From an uncultured Alcaligenaceae bacterium (lineage in GTDB: Bacteria > Pseudomonadota > Gammaproteobacteria > Burkholderiales > Burkholderiaceae_B), in assembly GCA_937908115.1 (NCBI GenBank), contig CALEQZ010000069.1:1-15364 (forward strand): a DNA stretch of 15,364 bases, written 5' to 3'. The notes under the pieces were generated by a model. It made no database searches. It saw nothing but the letters and a program-made list of their open reading frames with translations, and was not told the origin of the DNA. Positions 6,357-14,236 of this stretch are shown here, in pieces. Position 1 is the first letter of the stretch, and each line of letters starts with the position of its first letter. A program made the position numbers and the translations under genes.

Positions 6357-7844
6357 CTAGATTTCCTGCAGCGCGAACGCAAACCCCACCTTGCGCCATT
6401 CCTGTGCTTCGGCCCGCAGCGTGAAGTCCGTCAGCGGATGGTCTTCGAGCCATGCCTTGCCGATGCGCACGACGATGGACTGGCCGCTGGCCGAGACCGA
6501 CAGGGGAATCTCGGGCAGGTCTTCCCTGCGGCGGGACAACAGCACCGCCAGGCGCAGGCATAGCAGCGCCAACCAGTGCGAACGCGTGCGCACCAGTGCC
6601 TGCACTTTGGTGAGCTTGCCAACGTGGCCCAGCGCCAGCACGCCGAGCAGGGTTTGGTCGGCCCGTGAGAACCCCGGCATGTCGGCGTGCTGCAGCACGT
6701 AGGCCGTATGCTTGTGATAGGCGTTGTGGGCGATGGTCAGGCCGATCTCGTGCAGGTCGGCTGCCCAGCCCAGCGACAGGGCCAGTTCGTCGCGTTCGGG
6801 TTGCTCGACCGGCATGGTCGCGAAAAGCTGCAGCGCTGCCCGCCGCACCCGGGCGGCCTGGGCGGCGTCGACGTGATAGCGCTTCATGAACTGGCGTACC
6901 GTTTCGTCGCGCTTGTCGCGCCGGTCGTCACGGCCAAGCAGGTCGTACAGTACCCCCAGCCGCAACGCGCCGTCGCCGGTGTGCATCACGTCTATGCCGA
7001 GCTCGTCGAAAATCGCGCACATGATGGCTAGCCCACCTGGCAGCACATCGGTGCGGTGCGGCTTGATGCCCGGCAGTTCCGAGACGATGACGCGGCCGGA
7101 ACGGATGATGCGGTTTTTCAGCGCTTCCATGCCGGCACGGGTAATGCCGACCTTGGAGAACCCGCACTCCGCCAGGATGGCGTACAGCGCCTTGGCGGTT
7201 CCGGAGGACCCATAGGCCTCCTTCCAGCCCATCGTGCGGTACTGGCGGGCGATGACCTCGATCTCGCGCCGCGCAGCCAGCTCGGCCTGCTTCATGGCGT
7301 GGGCGTCTATCCGGCCATCCGGGAAGAATTGCCGGCTGTAGCTGACGCACCCCATGTACAGCGAAGACATCAGCAGCGGTTCGAAACCCTCGCCGATGAT
7401 GATTTCGGTGGAACCGCCGCCGATGTCCACGACCAGCCGCTTCGACGACGACGGCGGCAGCGTGTGCGCCACGCCAGAGAAGATCAGGCGCGCCTCCTCG
7501 CGGCCGGCGATGATCTCGATGGGAAACCCCAGCGCCGCTTGCGCCCGCGGTAGAAAATCGGCGGTGTTGCGCGCCACCCGGAAGGTGTTGGTCGCCACGG
7601 CGCGCACGCGGGTGGGGTGGAAGCTGCGCAGGCGCTCGCCGAAGCGCTCGAGCACCGCGAGCGCCCGGTCGATGGCTTCATCAGACAGCCGCTTGCCCTG
7701 GTCCAGGCCGGCGGCCAGGCGCACGGTCTCCTTCAGGCGGTCGATCTGGTAGATCTGGGCCGATCCATCCTGTTGAACGACGCGCCCGATGGACAGGCGA
7801 AAGCTGTTGGAGCCGAGGTCGACGGCGGCCAGGAGATGGTCCAT
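6357..7844 (-). CDS. ppx: exopolyphosphatase (Ppx/GppA family)
   Basis: Predicted 495 residues from ATG at 7844. Ppx removes terminal phosphate from polyphosphate; the related GppA also hydrolyses pppGpp, and the two cannot be separated by eye. Motifs: N-terminal actin-like ATPase-fold loop AVDLGSNSFRLSIG at 7-20; EEARLIFSGV at 116-125, holding the general base glutamate; phosphate-binding DIGGGSTEIIIG at 140-151; GSSGTAKAL at 212-220; and PGGLAIM at 269-275. Residues from about 315 form an HD-like helical domain with H365 and H375/H378 (SLGWAADLHEIG, HNAYHKHTAY). An in-frame TTG at 7904 would add 20 residues, but it lies upstream of a TATAAT element (7878-7883), so 7844 is preferred. The gene is divergent from ppk and convergent with olsB. 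In E. coli ppk and ppx form one operon, so the divergent layout here is different. Confidence 0.93.
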   Translation of the reverse strand: MDHLLAAVDLGSNSFRLSIGRVVQQDGSAQIYQIDRLKETVRLAAGLDQGKRLSDEAIDRALAVLERFGERLRSFHPTRVRAVATNTFRVARNTADFLPRAQAALGFPIEIIAGREEARLIFSGVAHTLPPSSSKRLVVDIGGGSTEIIIGEGFEPLLMSSLYMGCVSYSRQFFPDGRIDAHAMKQAELAARREIEVIARQYRTMGWKEAYGSSGTAKALYAILAECGFSKVGITRAGMEALKNRIIRSGRVIVSELPGIKPHRTDVLPGGLAIMCAIFDELGIDVMHTGDGALRLGVLYDLLGRDDRRDKRDETVRQFMKRYHVDAAQAARVRRAALQLFATMPVEQPERDELALSLGWAADLHEIGLTIAHNAYHKHTAYVLQHADMPGFSRADQTLLGVLALGHVGKLTKVQALVRTRSHWLALLCLRLAVLLSRRREDLPEIPLSVSASGQSIVVRIGKAWLEDHPLTDFTLRAEAQEWRKVGFAFALQEI

Positions 7845-7877
7845 GGGCGGGGCAGCGTTGTTCGGTGGCCAGCCGGG

Positions 7878-7906
7878 ATTATAAAGACCGCCTTCCGGCG
7901 CCAATA
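7878..7906 (-). promoter_or_regulatory. ppx promoter
   Basis: Reading the minus strand, a perfect TATAAT occupies 7883 down to 7878. The -35 is poor: TATTGG at 7906-7901 gives a 17-base spacer, or TTGGCG at 7904-7899 a 15-base spacer. Transcription would start near 7871 and give a leader of roughly 27 bases to the ATG at 7844. This excludes the TTG at 7904 as the start for transcripts from this promoter. The surrounding 7901-7918 is an AT-rich island with ATATG/CATAT inverted arms (7906-7910 and 7912-7916). Confidence 0.55.
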
Positions 7907-7928
7907 TATGGCATATTCGGGCAGCGCG

Positions 7929-7962
7929 ATGTCATGGTCCCGTCATCGCGCCGAAGTAAAAG
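7929..7962 (+). promoter_or_regulatory. PHO box and promoter of ppk
   Basis: Two near-perfect PhoB half-sites, ATGTCAT (7929-7935) and CCGTCAT (7940-7946), each match CTGTCAT at six of seven bases. They are separated by four bases (GGTC), giving the required 11-base repeat. TAAAAG at 7957-7962 follows after exactly 10 bases and can serve as the -10, the geometry of E. coli Pho promoters in which the box replaces the -35. Transcription would begin near 7969. The site also lies about 23 bases from the ppx -35 region, so PhoB could affect both genes. Inferred from motif and spacing. Confidence 0.72.
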
Positions 7963-7977
7963 CCCTGGGTCGTCGCC

Positions 7978-10065
7978 ATGGAATCGAGCATGTCCGCGCT
8001 TGTGCCGTCCGAAGCCCTGTTCCTCAACCGCGAGCTGTCGCTGCTCAAGTTCAACGAGCGCGTGCTGGCGATGGCCGAGGACCCGCGCATCCCCGTGCTC
8101 GAACGGCTACGCTACGTTTGCATCGTCAGCTCGAACCTGGACGAGTTTTTCGAGATCCGCATCTCCTCGCTCAAGGAGCAGCAGCGCCAGACGCCATTGG
8201 CGGTGGGGGTGGACGGCCTGACCGCGGGCGAGGCGTTCGAGCGCGTGGCCAAGGCTGCGCACGAGCTGGTCGCCCGGCAATATGCGCTGCTCAACGACCA
8301 GATCCTGCCGAGCATGAGCGCCGAGGGCATTTTCTTGTTGCATGCATCGGAATGGAATGACGCGCAGCGGCAGTGGGCGCTGGACACGTTCCATCGCGAC
8401 GTGATGCCGCTATTGACGCCGCTCGGCCTGGATCCAGCCCATCCTTTCCCGCGCGTCTACAACAAGAGCCTGAACTTCATCGTCTCGCTCTCGGGCATCG
8501 ACGCCTTCGGCCGCAAGGCCAGCATCGCCATCGTACAGGCCCCGCGCGCGCTGCCGCGCCTGATGAAGATGCCGCCGGAGATCTCCGGCCATCGCCATGG
8601 CTACGTGCTGCTGACCTCGCTGATGCGCGCCTTCGTCGGCGAGCTGTTTCCCGGCTTGGAGATGCAGGGTTGCTATCAATGGCGCGTCACGCGCAACAGC
8701 GACCTGTTCGTCGACGAGGAAGAGGTCACCAACTTGCGCCTGGCGCTGCAGGGAGAGCTGTCGCAGCGCAACTTCGGCGCGGCGGTGCGCCTGGAAATCG
8801 ACAAGCTCACCCCACCTGACCTGGAGGCCTTCCTGCAGCGAGAGTTTTCCTTGTCCGCAGCCGATACCTACCGAGTCAGCGGGCCGGTCAACCTGACCCG
8901 CCTGATGCAGCTGTGCGACGTTACCGACCGCCCCGAACTGCTGTTTCCGGAGCATCACGCGGCGGTGCCGCCTCCATTCGACGCCCTGGGCGGGCGCCCG
9001 GAGGCGATGTTCGAAGCCATCGCCGCCGGCGATCGGCTGCTGCACCATCCCTACCAGTCGTTCCAGCCGGTGATTGATTTCCTGACGGCGGCGGCCCTGG
9101 ATCCGGACGTGGTGGCCATCAAGCAGACGATTTACCGCACCGGGGAAGACTCGGAACTGATGCGCCTGCTGCTGGCGGCTGCACGCGCCGGCAAGGAAGT
9201 CACCGTGGTCGTCGAGCTGATGGCACGCTTTGACGAGCAGACCAACATCAATTGGGCCGCCCGCCTGGAGGAGGTCGGCGCGCACGTCGTCTATGGCGTG
9301 GTCGGGCACAAGACGCACGCAAAAATGGCGCTGGTCTTACGCCGCGAGCGGGGGCGGATCCGCCGCTACGGCCACCTGAGCACGGGCAACTACCATCCCC
9401 GCACGGCCAGCATTTACACCGATTTTGGGCTGCTGACGGCCGATCCCGACCTGTGCGAGGACATGGACAAGGTGTTCGCGCAGCTGACCGGGCTGGGTGC
9501 GCGCCGTCCGCTGAAGTTGCTGCTTCAGTCGCCTTTCACCCTGCACGAGACCATGGTGGCGATGGTGCGCGCCGAGGCGCGCGCGGCCCGCGCCGGCCAA
9601 AAGGCCCGGATCATGGCCAAGATGAATTCGCTGCTGGAGCCGCAGATCATCCAGGAGCTGTACCAGGCCAGCCAGGCGGGCGTGCGCATCGACCTCATCG
9701 TGCGCGGCGTCTGCGCGCTGCGCGCCGGCGTGCCGGGCCTGTCCGAAAACATTCGGGTGCGCAGCATCGTCGGCCGCTTCCTGGAGCATTCCCGGGTGTT
9801 CTACTTTTACGATGGGGGCAAGGAAACGGTCTATCTGTCATCGGCAGACTGGATGGACCGCAACTTTTTCCGCCGCGTCGAGATCGCCTTTCCCGTACGG
9901 GACAAAGCCCTCAAGAAAAGGGTCATCGAGGAAGCCTTCACCTTGGCGCTGCGCGACACGGAGCTGGCCTGGCAGGCCCAGCCAAGCGGCGACTATGTCC
10001 GGGTGCGCAGCCGCCGCGATCCGGTCAATTTGCACGAAACGCTCATGGCGCGGCTATCCGGCTAG
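7978..10065 (+). CDS. ppk: polyphosphate kinase Ppk1
   Basis: Predicted 695 residues (E. coli 688). Ppk1 reversibly polymerises the terminal phosphate of ATP into polyphosphate and is membrane-associated. Domains in order: N-terminal domain about 10-115 with FLNRELSLLKFNERVL at 15-30 and SSNLDEFFEIR at 51-61; head domain about 120-325; and two phospholipase-D-like catalytic domains from about 330 to the end. H447 in GHKTHAK is the equivalent of the autophosphorylated H435 of E. coli, and H466 (YGHLSTGNYH) and H604 (FLEHSRVFYF) match the positions of its H454 and H592. R387 lies in IKQTIYRTG. Two starts are possible: ATG 7978 or ATG 7990, the latter with a GGA at 7980-7982 and a longer leader from the predicted transcription start. 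The family domain begins after either. The gene is preceded by a PHO box and followed 254 bases later by pstS. Confidence 0.96.
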   Translation: MESSMSALVPSEALFLNRELSLLKFNERVLAMAEDPRIPVLERLRYVCIVSSNLDEFFEIRISSLKEQQRQTPLAVGVDGLTAGEAFERVAKAAHELVARQYALLNDQILPSMSAEGIFLLHASEWNDAQRQWALDTFHRDVMPLLTPLGLDPAHPFPRVYNKSLNFIVSLSGIDAFGRKASIAIVQAPRALPRLMKMPPEISGHRHGYVLLTSLMRAFVGELFPGLEMQGCYQWRVTRNSDLFVDEEEVTNLRLALQGELSQRNFGAAVRLEIDKLTPPDLEAFLQREFSLSAADTYRVSGPVNLTRLMQLCDVTDRPELLFPEHHAAVPPPFDALGGRPEAMFEAIAAGDRLLHHPYQSFQPVIDFLTAAALDPDVVAIKQTIYRTGEDSELMRLLLAAARAGKEVTVVVELMARFDEQTNINWAARLEEVGAHVVYGVVGHKTHAKMALVLRRERGRIRRYGHLSTGNYHPRTASIYTDFGLLTADPDLCEDMDKVFAQLTGLGARRPLKLLLQSPFTLHETMVAMVRAEARAARAGQKARIMAKMNSLLEPQIIQELYQASQAGVRIDLIVRGVCALRAGVPGLSENIRVRSIVGRFLEHSRVFYFYDGGKETVYLSSADWMDRNFFRRVEIAFPVRDKALKKRVIEEAFTLALRDTELAWQAQPSGDYVRVRSRRDPVNLHETLMARLSG

Positions 10066-10148
10066 CGCCGTCGGGTCGGCCGCTTCGCCGCCTTGCCCCG
10101 CCGATGGCCGCGTCGGGCCTGCGTGGGGCCTGCCCCAGCCAGCCCTGC

Positions 10149-10177
10149 CAGGTCCGGCGGAATCTTGCCGGGACCTG
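10149..10177 (+). repeat. stem-loop between ppk and pstS
   Basis: CAGGTCCGGC (10149-10158) pairs with GCCGGGACCTG (10167-10177) with one bulged base and an 8-base loop. Just before it TGGGGC/GCCCCA (10124-10129, 10132-10137) forms a shorter hairpin. Neither is followed by a T run. They may end or protect the ppk transcript. The rest of the 254-base gap holds only the pstS promoter region further downstream; I see no small gene in it. Confidence 0.4.
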
Positions 10178-10218
10178 CTCTGCGTGGCTGCTGTTCGGGC
10201 TGCCCCGGCCGCCCGTCA

Positions 10219-10252
10219 CTGTCACTATCCTGTCATCTTCCGCGCCTAAGAT
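10219..10252 (+). promoter_or_regulatory. PHO box and promoter of the pst operon
   Basis: CTGTCAC (10219-10225), four bases TATC, then CTGTCAT (10230-10236) is an essentially consensus 18-base PHO box with the 11-base repeat. A -10 element TAAGAT (10247-10252) follows exactly 10 bases downstream. Transcription would start near 10259, leaving a leader of about 60 bases before the pstS ATG. An additional CCGTCAC at 10213-10219 overlaps the box but is offset by only 6 bases, so it is out of register. This is the strongest regulatory site in the window. Confidence 0.88.
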
Positions 10253-10319
10253 GCTTTCCCGTGGCAGCCGAAAGTGGCCGGCTGCCAAGCTCCACCCTAA
10301 ACGAGCGAAAGGAACAGCA

Positions 10320-11363
10320 ATGCGAAAGCGAGTTTTCATCCGGATGGTCGTGGGTGCCGCCCTGGGCGTGGCGGCGGTGGCCGCCCAGGCGGTCAGTATC
10401 ACCGGCGCGGGCGCCTCGTTCCCGTACCCCATCTATGCCAAGTGGGCGTCGGACTACAAGGCCGCTTCGGGACATGCAGTCAATTACCAGTCGATCGGCT
10501 CGGGCGGCGGCCAGCAGCAGATCAAGGCCGGAACGGTGGATTTCGGCGCCTCCGACGACCCCTTGAAGGCCGACGACCTGGAAAAAAGCGGCCTGGTCCA
10601 GTTTCCGGCGGTCATCGGCGGCACGGTGCCCGTGGTCAACATCGATGGCATCGCCCCGGGCCAACTCAAACTGTCGGGCGAGGTGATCGCCGACATTTTC
10701 CTGGGCAAGATCAGGAAGTGGAACGACCCGGCCATCGTGGCCATGAATGAGGGCGTGGCCCTGCCGGATGCCGATATCATCGTCGTGCACCGCTCCGACG
10801 GCTCGGGCACGACCTTCGGTTGGACCCACTATCTGTCCAAGGTTTCCCCGGAATGGCAATCCAAGGTCGGCACCGGCAAGGCGGTCAAGTGGCCGACCGG
10901 GCAGGGCGGCAAGGGCAATGAAGGCGTGGCCGCCTACGTCGGCCAGCTGAAAAACGCCATCGGCTACGTGGAATATGCCTATGCCAAGCAGAACAAGCTG
11001 TCGTGGACGCAGCTGCGCAACTCAGCCGGCCAGTTCGTGCAGCCGAGCCAGAAAAGCTTCGCCGCAGCTGCTGCCAATGCCGACTGGGACAGCGCGCCGG
11101 GCATGGGTGTGGTCCTGACCAACGAGCCTGGAGAGCAGTCTTGGCCCGTGACCGCCGCCACGTTCATCCTGGTCCAGAAGGTCCAGCAGCGCCCGGCCCA
11201 GGGCAAGGCCGTGCTGGATTTCTTCGACTGGGCATTCGACAACGGCGCCGAGGCGGCCGTCGCGCTGGACTATGTGCCCTTGCCCAAGGAAGTCACCGAC
11301 AAGATCCGCGCGGTCTGGGCCAAGGAGATCAAGGACACCGATGGCCAGCCGGTCTGGAAGTAG
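10320..11363 (+). CDS. pstS: periplasmic phosphate-binding protein PstS
   Basis: Predicted 347 residues (E. coli 346). PstS captures inorganic phosphate in the periplasm and delivers it to the PstCA channel. Residues 1-24 are a signal peptide (basic MRKR, hydrophobic core, cleavage likely after AQA). Phosphate-contact segments are present: TGAGASFP at 28-35; SIGSGGGQQQI at 58-68; DFGASD at 74-79; and HRSDGSGTTF at 157-166, in which R158, D160 and S162 correspond to the binding Arg, Asp and Ser of the E. coli protein. The Shine-Dalgarno AAGGA (10309-10313) lies 6 bases before ATG. The gene is first of four pst genes and has its own PHO box. A strong stem-loop follows its stop, which could raise pstS mRNA over the membrane genes, as is common for binding proteins. 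Confidence 0.97.
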   Translation: MRKRVFIRMVVGAALGVAAVAAQAVSITGAGASFPYPIYAKWASDYKAASGHAVNYQSIGSGGGQQQIKAGTVDFGASDDPLKADDLEKSGLVQFPAVIGGTVPVVNIDGIAPGQLKLSGEVIADIFLGKIRKWNDPAIVAMNEGVALPDADIIVVHRSDGSGTTFGWTHYLSKVSPEWQSKVGTGKAVKWPTGQGGKGNEGVAAYVGQLKNAIGYVEYAYAKQNKLSWTQLRNSAGQFVQPSQKSFAAAAANADWDSAPGMGVVLTNEPGEQSWPVTAATFILVQKVQQRPAQGKAVLDFFDWAFDNGAEAAVALDYVPLPKEVTDKIRAVWAKEIKDTDGQPVWK

Positions 11364-11389
11364 GCGGGCGGCGCTGATTGGCAAGGTTT

Positions 11390-11433
11390 GCCGGCGCGGT
11401 GCCGGCGCCCTTGGGCGCCAGTGCCGCGCCGGC
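11390..11433 (+). repeat. long intercistronic stem-loop between pstS and pstC
   Basis: The RNA from 11390 to 11410 can pair with 11413 to 11433 around a TT centre. Arms are GCCGGCGCGG (11390-11399) with CCGCGCCGGC (11424-11433), and GGCGCCC (11404-11410) with GGGCGCC (11413-11419), joined by two G-U pairs, one C-G pair and one C-A mismatch. That is a stem of about 20 pairs with a realistic loop of 4-6 bases. No T run follows. It probably stabilises the pstS end of the message or limits transcription into pstC. Confidence 0.7.
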
Positions 11434-11467
11434 CGTATATCCGTCGGGTTGCCGGGGAACGTCATCG

Positions 11468-12481
11468 ATGAGTGCGGTATTGGATAATAATGGGCCGATT
11501 TCCCCTGCTGCCGGGGACGCTACCACTGGCACGCCCCTTCCCATGAGACAAAACCGCAATGCGCTCATGGACGCGCTGTTCAAGAACCTGACCCGCGCGT
11601 TCGCCTTCCTGGTGTTCCTGCTGCTGGCCGCCATCCTGGTCTCGCTGGTCTACGGATCGAGGCAGACGCTGGCCGCCTATGGGCCAGCCTTTTTGTGGAC
11701 CAACGACTGGGATCCGGTCAACGAGGTCTACGGCGCGCTGGTGCCCATCGTCGGCACGTTGCTGACTTCGGTCATCGCGCTCGTCATCGCCGTGCCGGTT
11801 TCCTTCGGCATCGCGATGTTCTTGACCGAGCTGGCTCCACAATGGCTGCGCCGGCCCCTGGGCACGGCGATCGAAATGCTGGCGGCCATTCCGTCCATCA
11901 TCTACGGGATGTGGGGCCTGTTCGTGTTCGTGCCGGTGTTCCAGGCGCACATCCAGCCGGGGCTGATCGCCGTGCTGGGCAGCCTGCCGGGGATAGGCGG
12001 CTTTTTCTCCGGGCCGCCCTTCGGCATCGGCGTATTCACCGCCGGCCTGATCCTGTCGGTGATGATCGTGCCGTTCATCGCGGCCGTCATGCGCGACGTA
12101 TTCGAAGTCGTGCCCCCTATGCTCAAGGAATCGGCCTACGGCCTGGGCAGCAGTACCTGGGAGGTGATGTGGCGGGTGGTGCTGCCTTATACCCGGGCAG
12201 GCGTCATCGGCGGCATCATGCTGGGGCTGGGGCGCGCATTGGGCGAGACCATGGCCGTGACCTTCGTCATCGGTAACGCCTTCCGGCTGCCGGAGTCGAT
12301 CTTCGCGCCGGCCAACTCGATCGCCTCGGCGCTGGCCAACGAGTTCAACGAAGCGGGCGGGTTGCAGAAGTCCGCGTTGATCGAGCTGGGCCTGATCCTG
12401 TTCCTGATCACCACGATCGTGCTCGCGCTGTCCAAGTTGCTGCTGCTTCGCCTGTCCAAGGCCGAAGGCAGCAAATCCTGA
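11468..12481 (+). CDS. pstC: phosphate ABC transporter permease PstC
   Basis: Predicted 337 residues (E. coli 319). Inner-membrane permease that forms the phosphate channel with PstA. After a polar N-terminal segment of about 35 residues, six hydrophobic segments can be seen near 44-62, 91-118, 133-158, 186-208, 245-270 and 304-328. The cytoplasmic coupling (EAA) loop is KESAYGLGSSTWEVMWRVVLP at 220-240, followed by GGIMLGLGRALGETMAV at 248-264, which is diagnostic of PstC. ATG 11468 has GGGGAA (11454-11459) as a plausible Shine-Dalgarno; M26 is an internal alternative without one. It lies 104 bases after pstS, across the stem-loop, and 25 bases before pstA. The N-terminus is longer than that of E. 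coli PstC, and its first 30 residues look disordered. Confidence 0.96.
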   Translation: MSAVLDNNGPISPAAGDATTGTPLPMRQNRNALMDALFKNLTRAFAFLVFLLLAAILVSLVYGSRQTLAAYGPAFLWTNDWDPVNEVYGALVPIVGTLLTSVIALVIAVPVSFGIAMFLTELAPQWLRRPLGTAIEMLAAIPSIIYGMWGLFVFVPVFQAHIQPGLIAVLGSLPGIGGFFSGPPFGIGVFTAGLILSVMIVPFIAAVMRDVFEVVPPMLKESAYGLGSSTWEVMWRVVLPYTRAGVIGGIMLGLGRALGETMAVTFVIGNAFRLPESIFAPANSIASALANEFNEAGGLQKSALIELGLILFLITTIVLALSKLLLLRLSKAEGSKS

Positions 12482-12506
12482 TTTCGTCCAAGCGAAGGCT
12501 ACGCAC

Positions 12507-13367
12507 ATGCCGGCTACGTCCGTCATCGACATGCAAAACCCGGTCTACCGCCGGCGCCGCCTGGTCAACCGCGTCATGCTGACGCTGTCGTTCGCGGCGC
12601 TGGCGTTCGGCCTGTTCTGGCTGTTCTGGATCATCGTCACCTTGCTGGTCAAGGGCGGCTCCGCGCTGTCGCTGACGCTCTTCACCGAAATCACGCCGCC
12701 GCCGGGCCAGGCCGGGGGACTGGCCAACGCCATCGTCGGCAGCCTGCTGATGGCGGCCGTGGGCACCGCCATCGGCACCCCCATCGGCATCCTGGCCGGC
12801 ACCTACCTGGCCGAGTACGGCCATCGCGGCTGGCTGGCGCCGGCCACGCGATTCCTGAACGATGTGCTGCTGTCGGCGCCGTCGATCGTCATCGGCCTGT
12901 TCATCTACACCGTGTACGTCTACCAGGTCGGCCATTACTCGGGCTGGGCGGGCGCGCTTGCCCTGTCCATCCTGGTCATCCCCGTGGTGGTGCGCACCAC
13001 GGACAACATGCTGATGCTCGTGCCAAACGGCCTGCGCGAGGCATGCGTGGCGCTCGGCTGCCCCAAATGGCGCATGATCGTGATGGTGTGCTATCGGGCG
13101 GCGCGCTCCGGGATCATCACTGGCGTGTTGCTGGCGATCGCACGCATTTCGGGCGAGACCGCGCCGCTGCTATTCACGGCGCTGTCCAACCAGTTCCTGT
13201 CCCTGGACATGAACGCGCCGATGGCCAACCTGCCCGTGGTCATCTTCCAGTACGCGGCCAGCCCCTTCAAGGATTGGAACACGCTGGCCTGGGCGGGTGC
13301 AGCGCTGATCACGGTGCTGGTGCTGGGCATCAACATCGTCGCCCGCAATATGTTCCGCAAGCCCTGA
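12507..13367 (+). CDS. pstA: phosphate ABC transporter permease PstA
   Basis: Predicted 286 residues (E. coli 296). Second half of the phosphate channel. Hydrophobic segments lie near 24-46, 73-102, 112-140, 149-170, 200-222 and 262-282. The N-terminus RRRRLVNRVMLTLSFAALAFGLFWLFW (split here as RRRRL at 15-19 then the first helix) resembles PstA of other proteobacteria. The EAA-type coupling loop is REACVALGCPKWRMIVMV at 177-194, followed by ARISGETAPLLFTAL at 212-226, a PstA hallmark. AAGG at 12495-12498 is 8 bases before ATG 12507; an ATG at 12531 (MQNPVYRRRR) is a weaker alternative. The gene lies within a single transcription unit between pstC and pstB. Confidence 0.96.
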   Translation: MPATSVIDMQNPVYRRRRLVNRVMLTLSFAALAFGLFWLFWIIVTLLVKGGSALSLTLFTEITPPPGQAGGLANAIVGSLLMAAVGTAIGTPIGILAGTYLAEYGHRGWLAPATRFLNDVLLSAPSIVIGLFIYTVYVYQVGHYSGWAGALALSILVIPVVVRTTDNMLMLVPNGLREACVALGCPKWRMIVMVCYRAARSGIITGVLLAIARISGETAPLLFTALSNQFLSLDMNAPMANLPVVIFQYAASPFKDWNTLAWAGAALITVLVLGINIVARNMFRKP

Positions 13368-13416
13368 GCCCGTTCCGGCAAACCGGCAAACTGATTGCCT
13401 GCAACAGGATTACGCA

Positions 13417-14205
13417 ATGGATAACCCGTCTTCCGCCACCGCCGCCGTCCCGCGCGCGAAGTTGGAGGTCAAGAACCTGAACTTCTACTACGGCAAGTTC
13501 CATGCCATTCGCAACGTGAGCATGTCGATCCGCGAAAAGAAGGTCACCGCCTTCATCGGCCCGTCGGGCTGCGGCAAGTCGACGTTGCTGCGCACCTTCA
13601 ACCGGATGTTCGAGCTCTATCCGGGGCAGCGCGCCGAAGGCGAAATCCTGCTCGACGGTGAAAACCTGCTGACGACCAAGACAGACATTTCGCTCATCCG
13701 TGCCAAGGTCGGCATGGTCTTCCAAAAGCCCACGCCGTTTCCGATGAGCATCTACGACAACGTCGCCTTCGGCGTGCGCCTGTTCGAAAAGCTGTCCAAG
13801 GGGGAAATGGACGAGCGCGTGGAGTGGGCGTTGACCAAGGCGGCACTGTGGAACGAGGTCAAGGACAAGCTGCACCAAAGCGGCAACAGCCTGTCGGGCG
13901 GGCAGCAGCAGCGGCTGTGCATCGCACGGGGCGTGGCGATCAAGCCCGAAGTGCTGCTGCTCGACGAACCGTGCTCGGCGCTGGATCCGATTTCGACCGC
14001 CAAGATCGAAGAGCTGATCGCGGAATTGAAAAACGACTACACCGTCGTCATCGTTACGCACAACATGCAACAGGCTGCACGCTGCTCGGACTACACCGCC
14101 TATATGTACCTTGGCGAACTCGTGGAATTCGGCGAAACCGACCAGATCTTCGTCAAGCCCCAACGCAAGGAAACCGAGGACTACATCACCGGGCGGTTCG
14201 GCTGA
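13417..14205 (+). CDS. pstB: phosphate ABC transporter ATP-binding protein PstB
   Basis: Predicted 262 residues, typical of PstB. It is the cytoplasmic ATPase that powers PstCA. Nucleotide-binding motifs are intact: Walker A GPSGCGKST at 48-56; Q-loop FQKPTPFPMSIYDNV at 102-116 with Q103, the PFPMSI sequence being typical of PstB; ABC signature LSGGQQQR at 159-166; Walker B VLLLDEPCSALD at 179-190; and switch histidine H215 in VTHNMQQA. AGGA (13406-13409) is 7 bases before ATG. In many bacteria phoU follows directly; here the next gene is a methyltransferase 31 bases downstream, and phoU is not in the window. In E. coli, PstSCAB with PhoU signals phosphate sufficiency to PhoR, so the PhoU gene is presumably elsewhere or replaced. 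Confidence 0.98.
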   Translation: MDNPSSATAAVPRAKLEVKNLNFYYGKFHAIRNVSMSIREKKVTAFIGPSGCGKSTLLRTFNRMFELYPGQRAEGEILLDGENLLTTKTDISLIRAKVGMVFQKPTPFPMSIYDNVAFGVRLFEKLSKGEMDERVEWALTKAALWNEVKDKLHQSGNSLSGGQQQRLCIARGVAIKPEVLLLDEPCSALDPISTAKIEELIAELKNDYTVVIVTHNMQQAARCSDYTAYMYLGELVEFGETDQIFVKPQRKETEDYITGRFG

Positions 14206-14236
14206 AGGCTGGTTTCCGCCAATCGACACGTTGTAT

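Noticed and set aside
7845..7904. Longer Ppx N-terminus from TTG 7904
   Set aside because: The added residues are Pro/Gly/Asn-rich and unlike the family, and the codon lies upstream of the predicted -10 and transcription start.
9252..11363. 703-codon plus-strand frame running through ppk out of frame and into pstS, suggesting a fusion
   Set aside because: The first half is an out-of-frame reading of ppk with Arg/Pro/Gly-rich composition. Only the part from 10320 is real, with its own signal peptide, Shine-Dalgarno and promoter.
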